DNA of 64,000 nt from Kribbella amoyensis (GCF_007828865.1 NZ_VIVK01000001.1:1116001-1180000); one strand, 5' to 3'; shown: positions 36,155 to 45,214, counted from the first letter of the stretch. Notes: a model not told the origin generated them from the sequence alone. Program-made: numbers and translations.

Positions 36155-36874
36155 TCAGGTCGTACAGGCCGGGATGCCGCCGGTCACGCCGGTGCGGAAC
36201 GCGGAGATCCGTTCCTGGACGTCGCCGTGGTCGCTCTGCTTGGTCCACGGGTAGTCGTCCGCGACGGCCGCCAGGGTCTTCGCCAGCTCCTCGGGATCAC
36301 CGGGCTCGATCGTGATCAGGCCTTGTTTCGCGGCGCCTTCGAGGGACGCGCCGGCCAGGCAGTCGGCCTGCAGTTCGGCCTGGACCGACACCAGGTCGTC
36401 GTTCAGCCGGGCCTGGATCGCGTGTCCCCACTCGTGCGCGATGATCAGGTACACCCAGGCGTCGCCGATCTGGTTGTACCCGGCGGCCATCAGGTCCTCG
36501 TCCCAGGCGAGGTAGTCGCCGGGCTGGCAGTAGTAGGCGTTGAAGGGGACCGACGGCTCTCCACCGCACGGCGGTCCATCCGTGCCGGTGTACCCGCCGG
36601 CCACCCGCGGCGGCCGGTACGCCTGGTTGAAGGCCTCGGGGAAGTTCGTCCGCCAGTAGGCGCCGATCGCCTGGACGGCCTCCTTGGCGTCCTGGTTCAT
36701 CGCCGCCCGATCCACCTGGCCGACCGTGCCCGGCGTCGACGGTTCGGACGGCGGGGACGTGGTGGTCGTCGTGGTCGGCGGTGCGGTCCCGCCGCTGGAT
36801 TCGGTGCCGGTGGAGTCGCAGCCGAACAGGAGCAGCAGGACGAACGGACAGGCGAGCGCGGCCAGCTTCCTCAT
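36155..36874 (-). CDS. Neutral zinc metallopeptidase, lipoprotein
   Basis: Secreted lipoprotein of 239 residues. The signal peptide MRKLAALACPFVLLLLFGC ends in a lipobox with Cys19, followed by a Thr/Ser/Pro-rich linker. The zinc motif HEWGHAIQ and a later ELQADCLAG (third ligand) fit the YpfJ-type neutral zinc metallopeptidase family. The ATG overlaps the RDD gene stop by four bases. Last gene of a five-gene unit that starts with the sulfatase. Confidence 0.88.
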   Translation of the reverse strand: MRKLAALACPFVLLLLFGCDSTGTESSGGTAPPTTTTTTSPPSEPSTPGTVGQVDRAAMNQDAKEAVQAIGAYWRTNFPEAFNQAYRPPRVAGGYTGTDGPPCGGEPSVPFNAYYCQPGDYLAWDEDLMAAGYNQIGDAWVYLIIAHEWGHAIQARLNDDLVSVQAELQADCLAGASLEGAAKQGLITIEPGDPEELAKTLAAVADDYPWTKQSDHGDVQERISAFRTGVTGGIPACTT

Positions 36875-37410
36875 GAGGGTCCTCCGGACGGCGGTGGTTC
36901 GGCGGGCGCGTTGGCGCGCTGGAGGAAGTCCGACAGCGGGCCGGGCAGTTCGGCCGGCCGCTCCCCCCAGTCGTAGACCACCGCGGTCCCCGCGATCAGG
37001 TCGTGCAGGGCGCGGTGCTCCTTCTGGAAGATGATCGGCAGGAAGCCGATGAAGAAGAACACCACGCTGAGCGGAAACACACACACCCGCAGGAACAACC
37101 GCCCGGTCCGCGCCGTCCGCCCGTCGGCGCGGACCACCCGCAGCCCGACGACCCCTTTGCCCGGGGTCCGCGCGGTGATCGCGAGCGAGGTGAACGCGTA
37201 GACGAAACTCCACACCACCAGGCCGACGGTGGCCAGCGGCGCCGACGGGTCCCGCCGGAACGACTTGTCGAAGAACGCGGTCGTCAACAGGTCGAGCCCG
37301 GCCAGTCCGAGGGTGAACGTGACGAAGATGAGCAGGAGGTCGACCACCCCGGCCGCCGCCCGGCTGACCGCGCCGGCGTAGTGACCGGTGACGGTGACCC
37401 GGCCGGTCAT
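36871..37410 (-). CDS. RDD family membrane protein
   Basis: Membrane protein of 179 residues with three to four hydrophobic segments. The RDD-family order is seen: SRAAAGVVDLLLIF near the start, TPGKGVVGLRVVRADG in the middle and HRALHDLIAGTAVVYD near the end. RDD proteins are linked to ion or solute transport, mostly without proof. Coupled by four-base overlaps to the repeat protein before it and the peptidase after it. Confidence 0.88.
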   Translation of the reverse strand: MTGRVTVTGHYAGAVSRAAAGVVDLLLIFVTFTLGLAGLDLLTTAFFDKSFRRDPSAPLATVGLVVWSFVYAFTSLAITARTPGKGVVGLRVVRADGRTARTGRLFLRVCVFPLSVVFFFIGFLPIIFQKEHRALHDLIAGTAVVYDWGERPAELPGPLSDFLQRANAPAEPPPSGGPS

Positions 37411-37949
37411 GCCTCCTCCAGTTCGTGCAGGTACTCGGGGGCGTCCGGCTGTTTCCTCGGGTCCCGGCGGAGCAGCTTGTTGACCACCCGGTCCAGGACC
37501 GTGTCCAGGCCGGCCAGCTGGCGGCGGGCCAGGTCCAGCGCCGAGCCGGCCATCCGGCTGGTGCTCTCGGCAACTATCTCGGGGACGCCGGAGCGCCGGA
37601 CCACGGCCTCCAGGTCGACCTCGCGGACGACCGCGTCCACGTCGACCCGGCCGATGATCCGGTTCACGTCGATCCGGTCCGCGACCCGGTTCACGTCGAC
37701 GCGGACCAGCACCCGTTCCAGGTCGATCCGGTCGATCAGCCGGTTCACGTCGACCCGGGCGAGCACCCGGTCGAGATCCACCCGGGCCAGCAGCCGGTTC
37801 AGGTCGATCCGCTCGACCAGGGCGTCGACGTCGACCTGTTCGAGGATGAGGTCGACCGGGACGGTCTCGACCACCCGGCCGGTGACCTTGCCGGCGATCC
37901 GGCCGATCAGCCGGCCCGCGCCGCCCGTCGTGTCGACCTCGGTACTCAT
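37407..37949 (-). CDS. Nine-residue-repeat protein
   Basis: Protein of 180 residues whose centre (about residues 30-120) is ten tandem nine-residue units of the form xxxLxxRVD followed by V or L, for example NRLLARVDL and NRIIGRVDV. The period is visible in the DNA as 27-base units. A Gly-rich start (GGAGRLIGRIAGKVTGRV) and a helical end (RKQPDAPEYLHELEEA) flank it. A regular solenoid or amphipathic helix at the membrane is likely. It overlaps both the FGE and RDD genes by four bases. No enzyme motif. Confidence 0.7.
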   Translation of the reverse strand: MSTEVDTTGGAGRLIGRIAGKVTGRVVETVPVDLILEQVDVDALVERIDLNRLLARVDLDRVLARVDVNRLIDRIDLERVLVRVDVNRVADRIDVNRIIGRVDVDAVVREVDLEAVVRRSGVPEIVAESTSRMAGSALDLARRQLAGLDTVLDRVVNKLLRRDPRKQPDAPEYLHELEEA

Positions 37950-38872
37950 CGCGGTCGCCCGGTCCGGACGCAGCGGAAGCCGAGGTGGCTCATCCCGGTG
38001 TCGACCATCTGCGGCCGCCGCGCCGCCGGCCGGTACCGCAGGCAGTAGCTGTCGGCACACAGGAACGAGCCGCCCTTGATCACCTTGCGCGGGATCCGGA
38101 ACTGCGGCTGATCCGGATCGAGACTCGCGGTCGCTCCGTCGATGGACGTACAGCAGGAGTGATCGTGGTCCGCCTCGGTCTGGTACCAGTCGCTGGTCCA
38201 CTCCCAGACGTTGCCGGCCATGTCGTACAACCCGTACCCGTTCGGCGGATACGAGCCGACCGGCGCCGTGGTCCCGTACCCCGCCTCCGGCCGCCAGGGG
38301 AAGTCGCCGTGCCAGTAGTTGGCCAACCGCTGCCCGGGTCGTTCGGGATCGTCGCCCCACACGTATGTCGCGGAGTCCAGACCCCCGCGTGCCGCGACCT
38401 CCCACTGCGCCTCGGTCGGCAACACCGCGCCGGCCCAGTCGCAGTACGCGAGCGCGTCGTCGTAGGCGATGTGGACGACCGGGTGGTCGGCCCGGTGGTG
38501 GACGTCGGACCCGGGTCCCTCCGGCCGTCGCCAGGACGCGCCCGGGGTCCAGGCCCACCACTGACTCAGGTGCCGCAGGTCGACCGGTCCGGGGGTGCCG
38601 GTGAACACCATCGATCCCGGGACCAGGTTCTCCTTCGGTGCGCCCGGGAAGTCGGCCGGGTTCAACGGCCGCTCGGCCACCGTGACGTACCGGGAGTCGG
38701 CCACGAACTCGGCGTACTGGCGGTTGGTCACGGTGTACGGGTCGATCGCGAACGCCTCGACCCGGACCTTGCGGAGCGGGCGTTCCTCGGCATAGTGCTG
38801 GTCCGAGCCCAGCGCGTAGATCCCACTGGGAACGTGGACAGCGGGCTGAGCTGGAGCGCGCGCCGGCGACAT
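37946..38872 (-). CDS. Formylglycine-generating enzyme (SUMF1/FGE) family protein
   Basis: Protein of 308 residues. FGE oxidises the sulfatase active-site Cys to formylglycine using copper and O2. The family order is complete: GIYALGSDQ, DPYTVTNRQYAEFV, GAVLPTEAQWEVAARGG, NGYGLYDMAGNVWEWTSDWY, and the active-site pair in CADSYCLRYRPAAR with both Cys present. It starts 13 bases after the sulfatase stop, so that sulfatase is its likely client. Four-base overlap with the repeat-protein gene. Confidence 0.92.
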   Translation of the reverse strand: MSPARAPAQPAVHVPSGIYALGSDQHYAEERPLRKVRVEAFAIDPYTVTNRQYAEFVADSRYVTVAERPLNPADFPGAPKENLVPGSMVFTGTPGPVDLRHLSQWWAWTPGASWRRPEGPGSDVHHRADHPVVHIAYDDALAYCDWAGAVLPTEAQWEVAARGGLDSATYVWGDDPERPGQRLANYWHGDFPWRPEAGYGTTAPVGSYPPNGYGLYDMAGNVWEWTSDWYQTEADHDHSCCTSIDGATASLDPDQPQFRIPRKVIKGGSFLCADSYCLRYRPAARRPQMVDTGMSHLGFRCVRTGRPR

Positions 38873-38885
38873 CGCGGATTCCGCT

Positions 38886-40430
38886 TCAGTGGCCGGTGGT
38901 GAGGACGGCCTCGAGTTTCTCCAGCGCCTGGTCGATGGTGAAGGTCGCGGCCCGCTGCCGAGGGGGAAACTCCTGGAACGAGGCCAGGAAGTCGGCGATC
39001 ACGGCCTGGGCGGCCAGCACCAGGTAGGCGTTGTCGACGAACCAGTCGTAGTAGCTGTTCGACGTGATGTCGGCCCGTTCGTACGGGTCGGTGCGTAGGT
39101 TGAACAACTTCGGCAACCGCAGCGGGACGAACGGCTCGGCCCAGACCTGCAGGGTGCCCTCGACCCGCTGTTCCATGAAGACCAGCTTCCAGTTGTCGAA
39201 CCGCAACGCGACCAGGTCGCCGTCGTCGGAGAAGTACACCATCCCCTGCCGCGGCCCCTTCTGCTCCGCGCCGGTCAGGTACGGGAGCAGGTTGTACCCG
39301 TCGATGTGGACCCGGAACGTGTGCCCGTTCGCCGCGTGGCCGTCCTTCAGTTCGCTCACCACGTCCGGATCACCGGCGGCGGCCAGGAGGGTGGGCAGCC
39401 AGTCGTGGTGCTGGACGATCTCGTTGGACACCGTGCCGGCCTTGATCCTTCCCGGCCAACGGACCACCTCCGGGACCCGGAACGCGCCCTCCCAGTTGGT
39501 GTTCTTCTCGCTCCGGAACGGGGTCATCCCGCCGTCCGGCCAGGTGTTCATGTGCGGGCCGTTGTCGGTGCTGTAGACGACGATCGTGTCTTCGGCGATG
39601 CCGAGTTCGTCGAGCTGGTCGAGCAACCGGCCGACCAGCAGGTCGTGGTCGATCATCGTGTCGTGGTACGGCGACTGCCAGCGGCCCGCCTGCCCGACAC
39701 TCTCCGGTTTCGGGTGTGTCCGCAGATGCATGTGCGTCGTGTTCACCCAGGTGAAGAACGGTGTCCCGCTCTGGTGGGCGCGCCGGTTGAAGTCGAGCGC
39801 GGCCTCGACGATCTCGTCGTCGATCGTCTCCATCCGCTTCTTGGTCAGCGGACCGGTGTCCTCGATCCGCTGCCGGCCGACCCGGCCCCACCGCTCCTCC
39901 TCGGTCTCGTCGTCCTTGTCGGTGGCCCAGCAGTGCAGTACCCCGCGGGGGCCGAACCGGTCCTTGAACCGCGGGAAGTCGGCCGCCGGTGGATAGTTCG
40001 GCAGCTCCGGTTCCTCCTCGGCGTTGAGGTGGTAGAGGTTGCCGAAGAACTCGTCGAAGCCGTGCACGGTCGGCAGGAACTCGTTGCGGTCGCCGAGATG
40101 GTTCTTGCCGAACTGCCCGGTGGCGTACCCGAGCGGCTTGAGCAGGTCCGCGATCGTCGGGTCCTCCGCCTGCAGCCCGACGGTGGCGCCCGGGATGCCG
40201 ACCTTGCTCAGCCCGGTCCGGTACACGCTCTGCCCGGTGATGAAGGACGCGCGGCCGGCCGTACACGACTGCTCGCCGTACGAGTCGGTGAACCGCATCC
40301 CCTCGTCGGCGATCCGGTCGATGTTCGGCGTGCGGTAACCCATCAGGCCGCCGGTGTAACAGCTGAGATTCGCGATCCCGATGTCGTCGCCCCAGATCAC
40401 CAGGATGTTCGGCTGCCGCGGGTCGGCCAT
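38886..40430 (-). CDS. Type I (formylglycine) arylsulfatase
   Basis: Sulfatase of 514 residues. Metal site at the start: VIWGDDIGIANLS. The modification motif is SCTAGRASFITG, a CxAxR form of the usual CxPxR. Later blocks QFGKNHLGD, NTTHMHLRTH and YSTDNGPHMNTW supply Lys, His and Asp ligands. There is no signal peptide, so it is probably cytosolic unless exported folded. First gene of a unit with FGE, repeat protein, RDD protein and peptidase. A shared palindrome is 66 bases upstream. Confidence 0.92.
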   Translation of the reverse strand: MADPRQPNILVIWGDDIGIANLSCYTGGLMGYRTPNIDRIADEGMRFTDSYGEQSCTAGRASFITGQSVYRTGLSKVGIPGATVGLQAEDPTIADLLKPLGYATGQFGKNHLGDRNEFLPTVHGFDEFFGNLYHLNAEEEPELPNYPPAADFPRFKDRFGPRGVLHCWATDKDDETEEERWGRVGRQRIEDTGPLTKKRMETIDDEIVEAALDFNRRAHQSGTPFFTWVNTTHMHLRTHPKPESVGQAGRWQSPYHDTMIDHDLLVGRLLDQLDELGIAEDTIVVYSTDNGPHMNTWPDGGMTPFRSEKNTNWEGAFRVPEVVRWPGRIKAGTVSNEIVQHHDWLPTLLAAAGDPDVVSELKDGHAANGHTFRVHIDGYNLLPYLTGAEQKGPRQGMVYFSDDGDLVALRFDNWKLVFMEQRVEGTLQVWAEPFVPLRLPKLFNLRTDPYERADITSNSYYDWFVDNAYLVLAAQAVIADFLASFQEFPPRQRAATFTIDQALEKLEAVLTTGH

Positions 40431-40495
40431 GGTCGGCTCCTCTGGGTGTCCGGTCCGTCTGCCGACCACCTTCGTGGGCCGCGGACCGCGCCGGA

Positions 40496-40512
40496 TCACC
40501 CGCAGCGGGGGA
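40496..40512. promoter_or_regulatory. Shared palindrome, TCACCCG-CAG-CGGGGGA
   Basis: Between the divergent sulfatase (66 bases) and the 473-residue membrane protein (73 bases). Confidence 0.6.
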
Positions 40513-40584
40513 TGAAGCGGCCGGTCCAGCTGGTCAGGCTCGATCTGTCGGTTGGGTGGGGCCGAAACGGGTTGGAGGCGGCTC

Positions 40585-42006
40585 ATGAGCGACGCACTCG
40601 AGAACCAGGTCGGAAAGCCGACCCCGGACGGGGCCGTCACCGACAACGAGGCGGTCAAGGACGAGAGCGGGCTGCGGGACGACGAGCGGGCCGAGCTCGA
40701 CCGGCTGCGCGCCGAGGTGTCCGAGTACCGGCAGGGCGGCGGTGACGACGGATCGGCCGCACCACCGCAGCCACGGCGCCGCCGGATCACCTGGCGGTCG
40801 GTGGTGTCGTTCCTGCTGATCCTGATCGGCTGTGTCCTGATGCCGTTGTCGGTGGTCGGGGTGTGGGCCAAGAACCAGGTGACCAACACCGACCGGTACA
40901 TCGCGACCGTCACGCCGCTCGCCTCGGACCCGGGCGTCCAGGACGCCGTCGCGGACCGGATCACGGCGGAGATCTTCAACTACGTGGACGTGGCCGCGCT
41001 GACCAACCAGGCCGTCACCGTGCTGGCCAATCAAGGGTTGCCACCCGCGGTCGCGACGCAGCTCCGCGGACTGGCCGGGCCGGTGACGAACGCCGTGCAG
41101 GGCTTCGTCCGGGGCAAGGTCGGCGACGTGGTCGCCAGCGACGCGTTCAAGGACGCCTGGGTCACCGCGAACCGGGTCGCGCACGAGCAGATGGTCGCCG
41201 CGCTGAGCGGTGAGGGCCAGGGCGCGGTCAAGGTCAGCGAGGGCACCGTCAGCATCGATCTCGGGCCGTTCGTGGCCGCCGCGAAACAGAGTCTGGTGCA
41301 GGCCGGATTCAACGCCGCGCAACGGATTCCGGACATCCATCCGAGTTTCACGTTGTTCGCGTCGAGCGACCTGGCCAAGGCGCAGACCGGGTACAAGCTG
41401 CTGGAGAAGGTCGGTACCTATCTGCCGTTCATCGCGCTGGGCCTGATCGCGCTCGGCGTGTACGTCGCCAGCGGCCATCGGCGCGCGCTGATCGGCGCCG
41501 GACTCGGGATCGCGGTCTCGATGGTACTGCTCGGGGCGGCGATCGCGCTGGCCCGGTCCGCGTACCTGGACCGGATCCCGGAGAACGTGCTGTCGACGAC
41601 CACTGCGGCCTCGGTGTTCGACATCCTGGTCAGATTCGCCCGGGCCGGGCTCCGGATGGTGCTGGTGGTCGGCCTGGTGATCGCGGCCGCGGCGTTCTTC
41701 TCCGGTCCGTCGGTGACCGCTGTCCGGACCCGTGAGGGCGTGAAGTCCGCGACCCGCTGGCTGCGCGAACGCGGCGACAAGGCCGGCCTGCGGACCGGTC
41801 CGGTCGGCAGCTGGGTGCACCACAACCTGACCGTCCTGCGGATCGCCGTGGTCGCCATCGCCGCGTTGTGGTTCGTGTTCCTGGATCGCCCGACCGGCAA
41901 GGACGTCCTGATCATCTCCGGGGTCGCCGTGCTGGTCCTGCTGATCCTCGAGTTCCTCGCCCGCCCACCCCATCCGGAAGCGGCCGGCACGTCCGGCGCC
42001 GCTTGA
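40585..42006 (+). CDS. Hypothetical multi-pass membrane protein
   Basis: Protein of 473 residues with GGAGGCGGC before the ATG. Acidic cytosolic N-terminus of about 70 residues, then one hydrophobic segment (SVVSFLLILIGCVLMPLSVV), a soluble region of about 200 residues predicted outside, then five further segments. The outside region starts with NTDRYIATVTPLASDPGVQ, a pattern I recall in actinobacterial integral membrane proteins of unknown role. No enzyme motif. Followed after 23 bases by a second membrane gene. Confidence 0.75.
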   Translation: MSDALENQVGKPTPDGAVTDNEAVKDESGLRDDERAELDRLRAEVSEYRQGGGDDGSAAPPQPRRRRITWRSVVSFLLILIGCVLMPLSVVGVWAKNQVTNTDRYIATVTPLASDPGVQDAVADRITAEIFNYVDVAALTNQAVTVLANQGLPPAVATQLRGLAGPVTNAVQGFVRGKVGDVVASDAFKDAWVTANRVAHEQMVAALSGEGQGAVKVSEGTVSIDLGPFVAAAKQSLVQAGFNAAQRIPDIHPSFTLFASSDLAKAQTGYKLLEKVGTYLPFIALGLIALGVYVASGHRRALIGAGLGIAVSMVLLGAAIALARSAYLDRIPENVLSTTTAASVFDILVRFARAGLRMVLVVGLVIAAAAFFSGPSVTAVRTREGVKSATRWLRERGDKAGLRTGPVGSWVHHNLTVLRIAVVAIAALWFVFLDRPTGKDVLIISGVAVLVLLILEFLARPPHPEAAGTSGAA

Positions 42007-42029
42007 CCGACCGACAGGAGAGTCCGCCG

Positions 42030-42497
42030 ATGACCTACCCAGCCAGAAGTGGTGAACCAAGTACCGAGGTGGTCGTCAACGCGGGCCGGTTGTGGGCGGG
42101 CGGAGCCGCGACCGCGGTGGTGGCCGCGCTGATCGCGATCGCGGGCATCCTGCTCGCCCGGGGCGTCCTCGACGTCAACGTGCTGGCGCCCGAGGGCGAG
42201 GGGACGTGGGGCGACGCGGACACCACCCTGTACGCGCTGTACTGCGCGTTGGCGGCGCTGATCGCGACCGGGCTGATGCACCTGCTGCTGGTGTCGACAC
42301 CGCGGCCGCGCAGCTTCTTCGGCTGGATCATGGGGCTCGCGACGGTGGTCGCGGCCATCCTGCCGTTCGTCACCGACGCCTCCACCGAGTCGCAGATCGT
42401 CACCGCGCTGATCAACCTGGCGGTCGGTCTGGCGATCACGACCCTGCTCAACGGCGTCGCCCGCAGCGCCGTCCAGCTCCGCCGCACCGCGGCCTAG
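42030..42497 (+). CDS. Four-segment membrane protein, DUF6069-like
   Basis: Protein of 155 residues with ACAGGAGAG before the ATG. It has four hydrophobic segments, with NAGRLWAGGAATAVVAA near the start and STPRPRSFFGWIMGLAT between segments two and three, a pattern like DUF6069. Probably cotranscribed with the 473-residue gene. Function unknown. Confidence 0.65.
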   Translation: MTYPARSGEPSTEVVVNAGRLWAGGAATAVVAALIAIAGILLARGVLDVNVLAPEGEGTWGDADTTLYALYCALAALIATGLMHLLLVSTPRPRSFFGWIMGLATVVAAILPFVTDASTESQIVTALINLAVGLAITTLLNGVARSAVQLRRTAA

Positions 42498-42573
42498 TGC
42501 CCCGCGTCGGAAGTTGTGTCAGCGACAGCGGTGTCCGGGTGCACTCGCGGGAGTCACCCGAACCGGTCGGGTC

Positions 42574-42590
42574 TCACCCGCAGCAGATGA
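42574..42590. promoter_or_regulatory. Shared palindrome, TCACCCG-CAG-CAGATGA
   Basis: 81 bases before the PLDc_N/SHOCT gene; a further TCACCCG half-site lies at 42554. Confidence 0.5.
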
Positions 42591-42670
42591 GGTGACGGGC
42601 CTTCCCCGCGAGCACACTCCGCCTTGATGGACAGGCGTTGCCTGACCTGACCCGGAGGAGGAATCCGATC

Positions 42671-43096
42671 ATGTCGTTCTGGGATGTCGTGTGGTTCATC
42701 TGCATCAGCTTCTTGTTCGTGGCGTATCTGATGATGCTGTTCTGGATCCTCGCCGACCTGTTCCGCGACCACGAGACGTCGGGCTGGGTGAAGGCGGTGT
42801 GGATCGTGGCGCTGTTCATCGTGCCGTTGCTGACCGCGTTGGTGTACATGATCGCCCGCGGCCACGGGATGGCCGAGCGGTCGGCGCGGGAGTCCGAGGT
42901 GGTGCGGCAGCGGCAGGAGGCGTACATCCGCGACGTCGCGTCGCAGTCGACGGCGTCGCCGGTCGATCAGATCAACCAGGCGAAGGCACTGCTGGACGCC
43001 GGCACCATCTCGCAGGCGGAGTTCGACACGCTGAAGGCGAACGCCCTCGGCAGTGGCGGCACCACCAGCACCGGAAACGGTCAGCGGGTGTCCTGA
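42671..43096 (+). CDS. PLDc_N-like membrane anchor with C-terminal SHOCT domain
   Basis: Protein of 141 residues. Two hydrophobic segments with WVKAVWIVALFIVPLLTALVYMIARG are typical of the phospholipase D/cardiolipin-synthase N-terminal (PLDc_N) region, without any catalytic domain. The C-terminus (QINQAKALLDAGTISQAEFDTLKANAL) is a SHOCT domain. Such proteins are common stress or envelope accessories in actinobacteria. A shared palindrome is 81 bases upstream. Confidence 0.8.
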   Translation: MSFWDVVWFICISFLFVAYLMMLFWILADLFRDHETSGWVKAVWIVALFIVPLLTALVYMIARGHGMAERSARESEVVRQRQEAYIRDVASQSTASPVDQINQAKALLDAGTISQAEFDTLKANALGSGGTTSTGNGQRVS

Positions 43097-43112
43097 CACC
43101 GCACCGGACCGA

Positions 43113-43129
43113 TCACCCGTGAGGGGTGA
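43113..43129. promoter_or_regulatory. Shared palindrome, TCACCCG-TGA-GGGGTGA
   Basis: 82 bases before the DUF7144-like gene; one mismatch between arms. Confidence 0.6.
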
Positions 43130-43210
43130 GGAAAGGGCCTGTCCGCCGGTTCAGGCTGGCACTGAGTCGCCGGCGGCGGGCCGCGACCGATCACTCATCG
43201 AGAGGTCATC

Positions 43211-43744
43211 ATGACCGACACCAACATCGGGGCCAACGGTCCCGCGGACGCGCCCGGGAGCGATGGATCGACCCGGACGGAGTCCACTCCGCCCCCGTCG
43301 ACGTCCTCGTCCGCCAACGGGTACGTGGAGGACCGGGACCGGCCGGAGCCGACCGGCTGGACCGGCTGGCTGATCTTCGGCGGCCTGGTCGGGCTGATGC
43401 TCGGGATCTTCCACTTCTTCCAGGGCTTCATCGCGTTGCTGCACGACGACTACTACCTGGTCGCCAAGAGCGGGCTCGCGATCGAGTTCAGCTACACCAC
43501 CTGGGGCTGGATCCAGATCGTCATCGGCGTACTGATGATCGCCAGCGGCGCGGGCCTGATGGTCGGACAGACCTGGGCGCGGGTGACCACCTCGATCTTC
43601 GTGGTGGTGAGCGCGATCATCAGCGCCGCGTTCCTGAAGGCGTTCCCGATCTGGTCGGCGTTGATGATCGGGCTGTGTGTGCTGGTGCTGTGGGCGACCA
43701 TCGTGCACGGTCGCGAGATGAAGACCTACGCCGATCGCTGGTAG
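43211..43744 (+). CDS. DUF7144-like four-segment membrane protein
   Basis: Protein of 177 residues with a Ser/Pro/Thr-rich cytosolic start and four hydrophobic segments. FHFFQGFIALLHDDYYLV and YTTWGWIQIVIGVLMIASG are diagnostic; the same plan (FYVVARGYTFNLDTTAWGWIH) recurs in the gene at 55621-56031. Role unknown. The next gene starts seven bases later. Confidence 0.75.
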   Translation: MTDTNIGANGPADAPGSDGSTRTESTPPPSTSSSANGYVEDRDRPEPTGWTGWLIFGGLVGLMLGIFHFFQGFIALLHDDYYLVAKSGLAIEFSYTTWGWIQIVIGVLMIASGAGLMVGQTWARVTTSIFVVVSAIISAAFLKAFPIWSALMIGLCVLVLWATIVHGREMKTYADRW

Positions 43745-43751
43745 CGCCGGG

Positions 43752-44381
43752 ATGACCACTTCAGACCAGGGCGACCGGGACCTCGACCCGGACACCGCCC
43801 AGGGCATCGACCCCTACACCGCCCAGGACTCGGCGGCGGACTCCGCGGAGTCCTGGGCGGAGGACGCCGCGGAGGAGACCCTGCAGGAGCCTGCGGAGGA
43901 GACCGTCCAGGAGCCTGCGCCGGAGTCCGCGCAGGAGACGTCGCCGCAGGAGTCCGCGCAGGAGTCGCCGGCGGAGGAGCACGCCGCGCCGTTCGACGTG
44001 CTCGTCGGTGCCACCTCGCTGGCCGGGGGTGTGGTCGTCGGCGCGGTCCGGCTGACCCGCCCGGTGGTCCGGCCCGTCGTCCGACCGGTCGTCCGGATCC
44101 TGCTCCTGCCGCCACTCGTGCCCAAGCCACTGAAGGCCGGGTACTGGCTCGACCGGCTGGGGGCCCGCGGTGCGGCCGTGCGGCTGTCGTACGAACAACG
44201 GGTGGTGCGGTTGTACGAACGCGCCCGCACCGAGGAGCCGAACGGGCATCACGAGGAGCACCGCTCGCACCGGCCCCGGCCGGACCGCCCGTACTACCAC
44301 CGTCCGCGCGCCCGCCGGACCGAGCCGACGTCGGCTCCGTCGTCGAACTCGTCCGGATCAGGCGGGACACAACAGTTCTGA
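43752..44381 (+). CDS. Hypothetical protein with acidic E/S/A/Q repeats
   Basis: Protein of 209 residues in three parts: an acidic low-complexity start of short imperfect repeats (EPAEETVQEPAPESAQET), a central hydrophobic/basic part (LAGGVVVGAVRLTRPVVRPVVRP), and a His/Arg/Pro-rich tail. It looks unstructured and membrane-associated. Strong codon bias toward G/C third bases supports coding. Cotranscribed with the DUF7144-like gene. No domain recognised. Confidence 0.65.
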   Translation: MTTSDQGDRDLDPDTAQGIDPYTAQDSAADSAESWAEDAAEETLQEPAEETVQEPAPESAQETSPQESAQESPAEEHAAPFDVLVGATSLAGGVVVGAVRLTRPVVRPVVRPVVRILLLPPLVPKPLKAGYWLDRLGARGAAVRLSYEQRVVRLYERARTEEPNGHHEEHRSHRPRPDRPYYHRPRARRTEPTSAPSSNSSGSGGTQQF

Positions 44382-44394
44382 TCGCGCCACAGAG

Positions 44395-44422
44395 AAGGGC
44401 CGGCTCGGATGAACCGGCCCTT
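44395..44422. terminator. Hairpin terminator between convergent genes
   Basis: Stem AAGGGCCGG / CCGGCCCTT with a ten-base loop, just after the acidic-repeat gene and facing the SHOCT gene. The T-run is short. Confidence 0.55.
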
Positions 44423-44447
44423 CGCGTGCGGCCTGGACGTGGAGCGG

Positions 44448-44768
44448 TCAGCGGCCGAGGATCTTCGCCTTCTGGGCGGCGAACTCCTCCTCGGTGAGGA
44501 TGCCCTGCGACTTCAGGTCGGCGAGATCCTTCAGCTGCTGGATCGGGTCCGCGGCCGGCGGGGCCTCCTGGTACGTCTGCTGTGGTGGCTGCTCGTAGCC
44601 CTGCTGGGGCGCGGTCTGTTCCTGGTACGCCTGCTCGCGGTCGGCGTAGATCTGCGCGTCCCGGTCGGCGAACTTCTCGGCCTGGCGGCGCTGGACGCGG
44701 CCGGCGACGGCGGTCGCGGTGCCGGCCACGACGGCGGTTCTGGCGATTCCTCGCAGCAGTCCGGGCAT
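44448..44768 (-). CDS. SHOCT domain protein
   Basis: Protein of 106 residues: short Ala/Gly-rich start (RTAVVAGTATAVAG), a Gln/Tyr/Pro-rich middle, and a C-terminal SHOCT helix pair (LADLKSQGILTEEEFAAQKAKILGR). SHOCT domains are oligomerisation modules. It follows the DUF6325-like gene by 11 bases on the same strand, so it shares that promoter. Confidence 0.85.
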   Translation of the reverse strand: MPGLLRGIARTAVVAGTATAVAGRVQRRQAEKFADRDAQIYADREQAYQEQTAPQQGYEQPPQQTYQEAPPAADPIQQLKDLADLKSQGILTEEEFAAQKAKILGR

Positions 44769-44779
44769 GGTGGTTCTCC

Positions 44780-45214
44780 TCAGTTCGCGGGTTCGAGGGC
44801 GTCGAGGGCGGCCATCACGTCGGTGGCCGGGATCCGGGCACTGGCGATCAGCTCGCCGCCGCTGTTGCGGACGCCGGAGACGAAGGGAATGGCCCAGGCG
44901 TTCTCGTAGACGATCAGCGCGGCCACCGTGCCGGGCTCCATCGCCGCGGCCGCTTCCTGGGCGTCCTCGTCACCGAGCAGCCCGGAGCGGGCGCCGGCGA
45001 AGTACTGGAAGCCACCGGCGCTGTCCTCGCTGATCTCCAGCGCCTGGATGGTGCCGTCCTCGCCCTTGCTGAGCACGATCAGGTCGTACAGCCGGATGAT
45101 GCCGCGTTCGACCAGATCCACCAGGGCCGGGCCGGCCTCGCCGGTCAGCTTGTCGCCCGGGAACTCGATCAGGACGAAGTCGATGGGGCCGTGCACGTCG
45201 TTGGTCACCGTCAT
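44780..45214 (-). CDS. DUF6325-like protein
   Basis: Protein of 144 residues. The pattern GPIDFVLIEFPGDKLTGE, LVERGIIRLYDLIVLSK, and EPGTVAALIVYENAWA matches DUF6325 (DUF1269-related) as I recall it. Cytosolic alpha/beta fold, role unknown; often found with SHOCT genes as here. Divergent from the second sulfatase with a perfect TCACCCG palindrome 109 bases upstream. Confidence 0.75.
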   Translation of the reverse strand: MTVTNDVHGPIDFVLIEFPGDKLTGEAGPALVDLVERGIIRLYDLIVLSKGEDGTIQALEISEDSAGGFQYFAGARSGLLGDEDAQEAAAAMEPGTVAALIVYENAWAIPFVSGVRNSGGELIASARIPATDVMAALDALEPAN

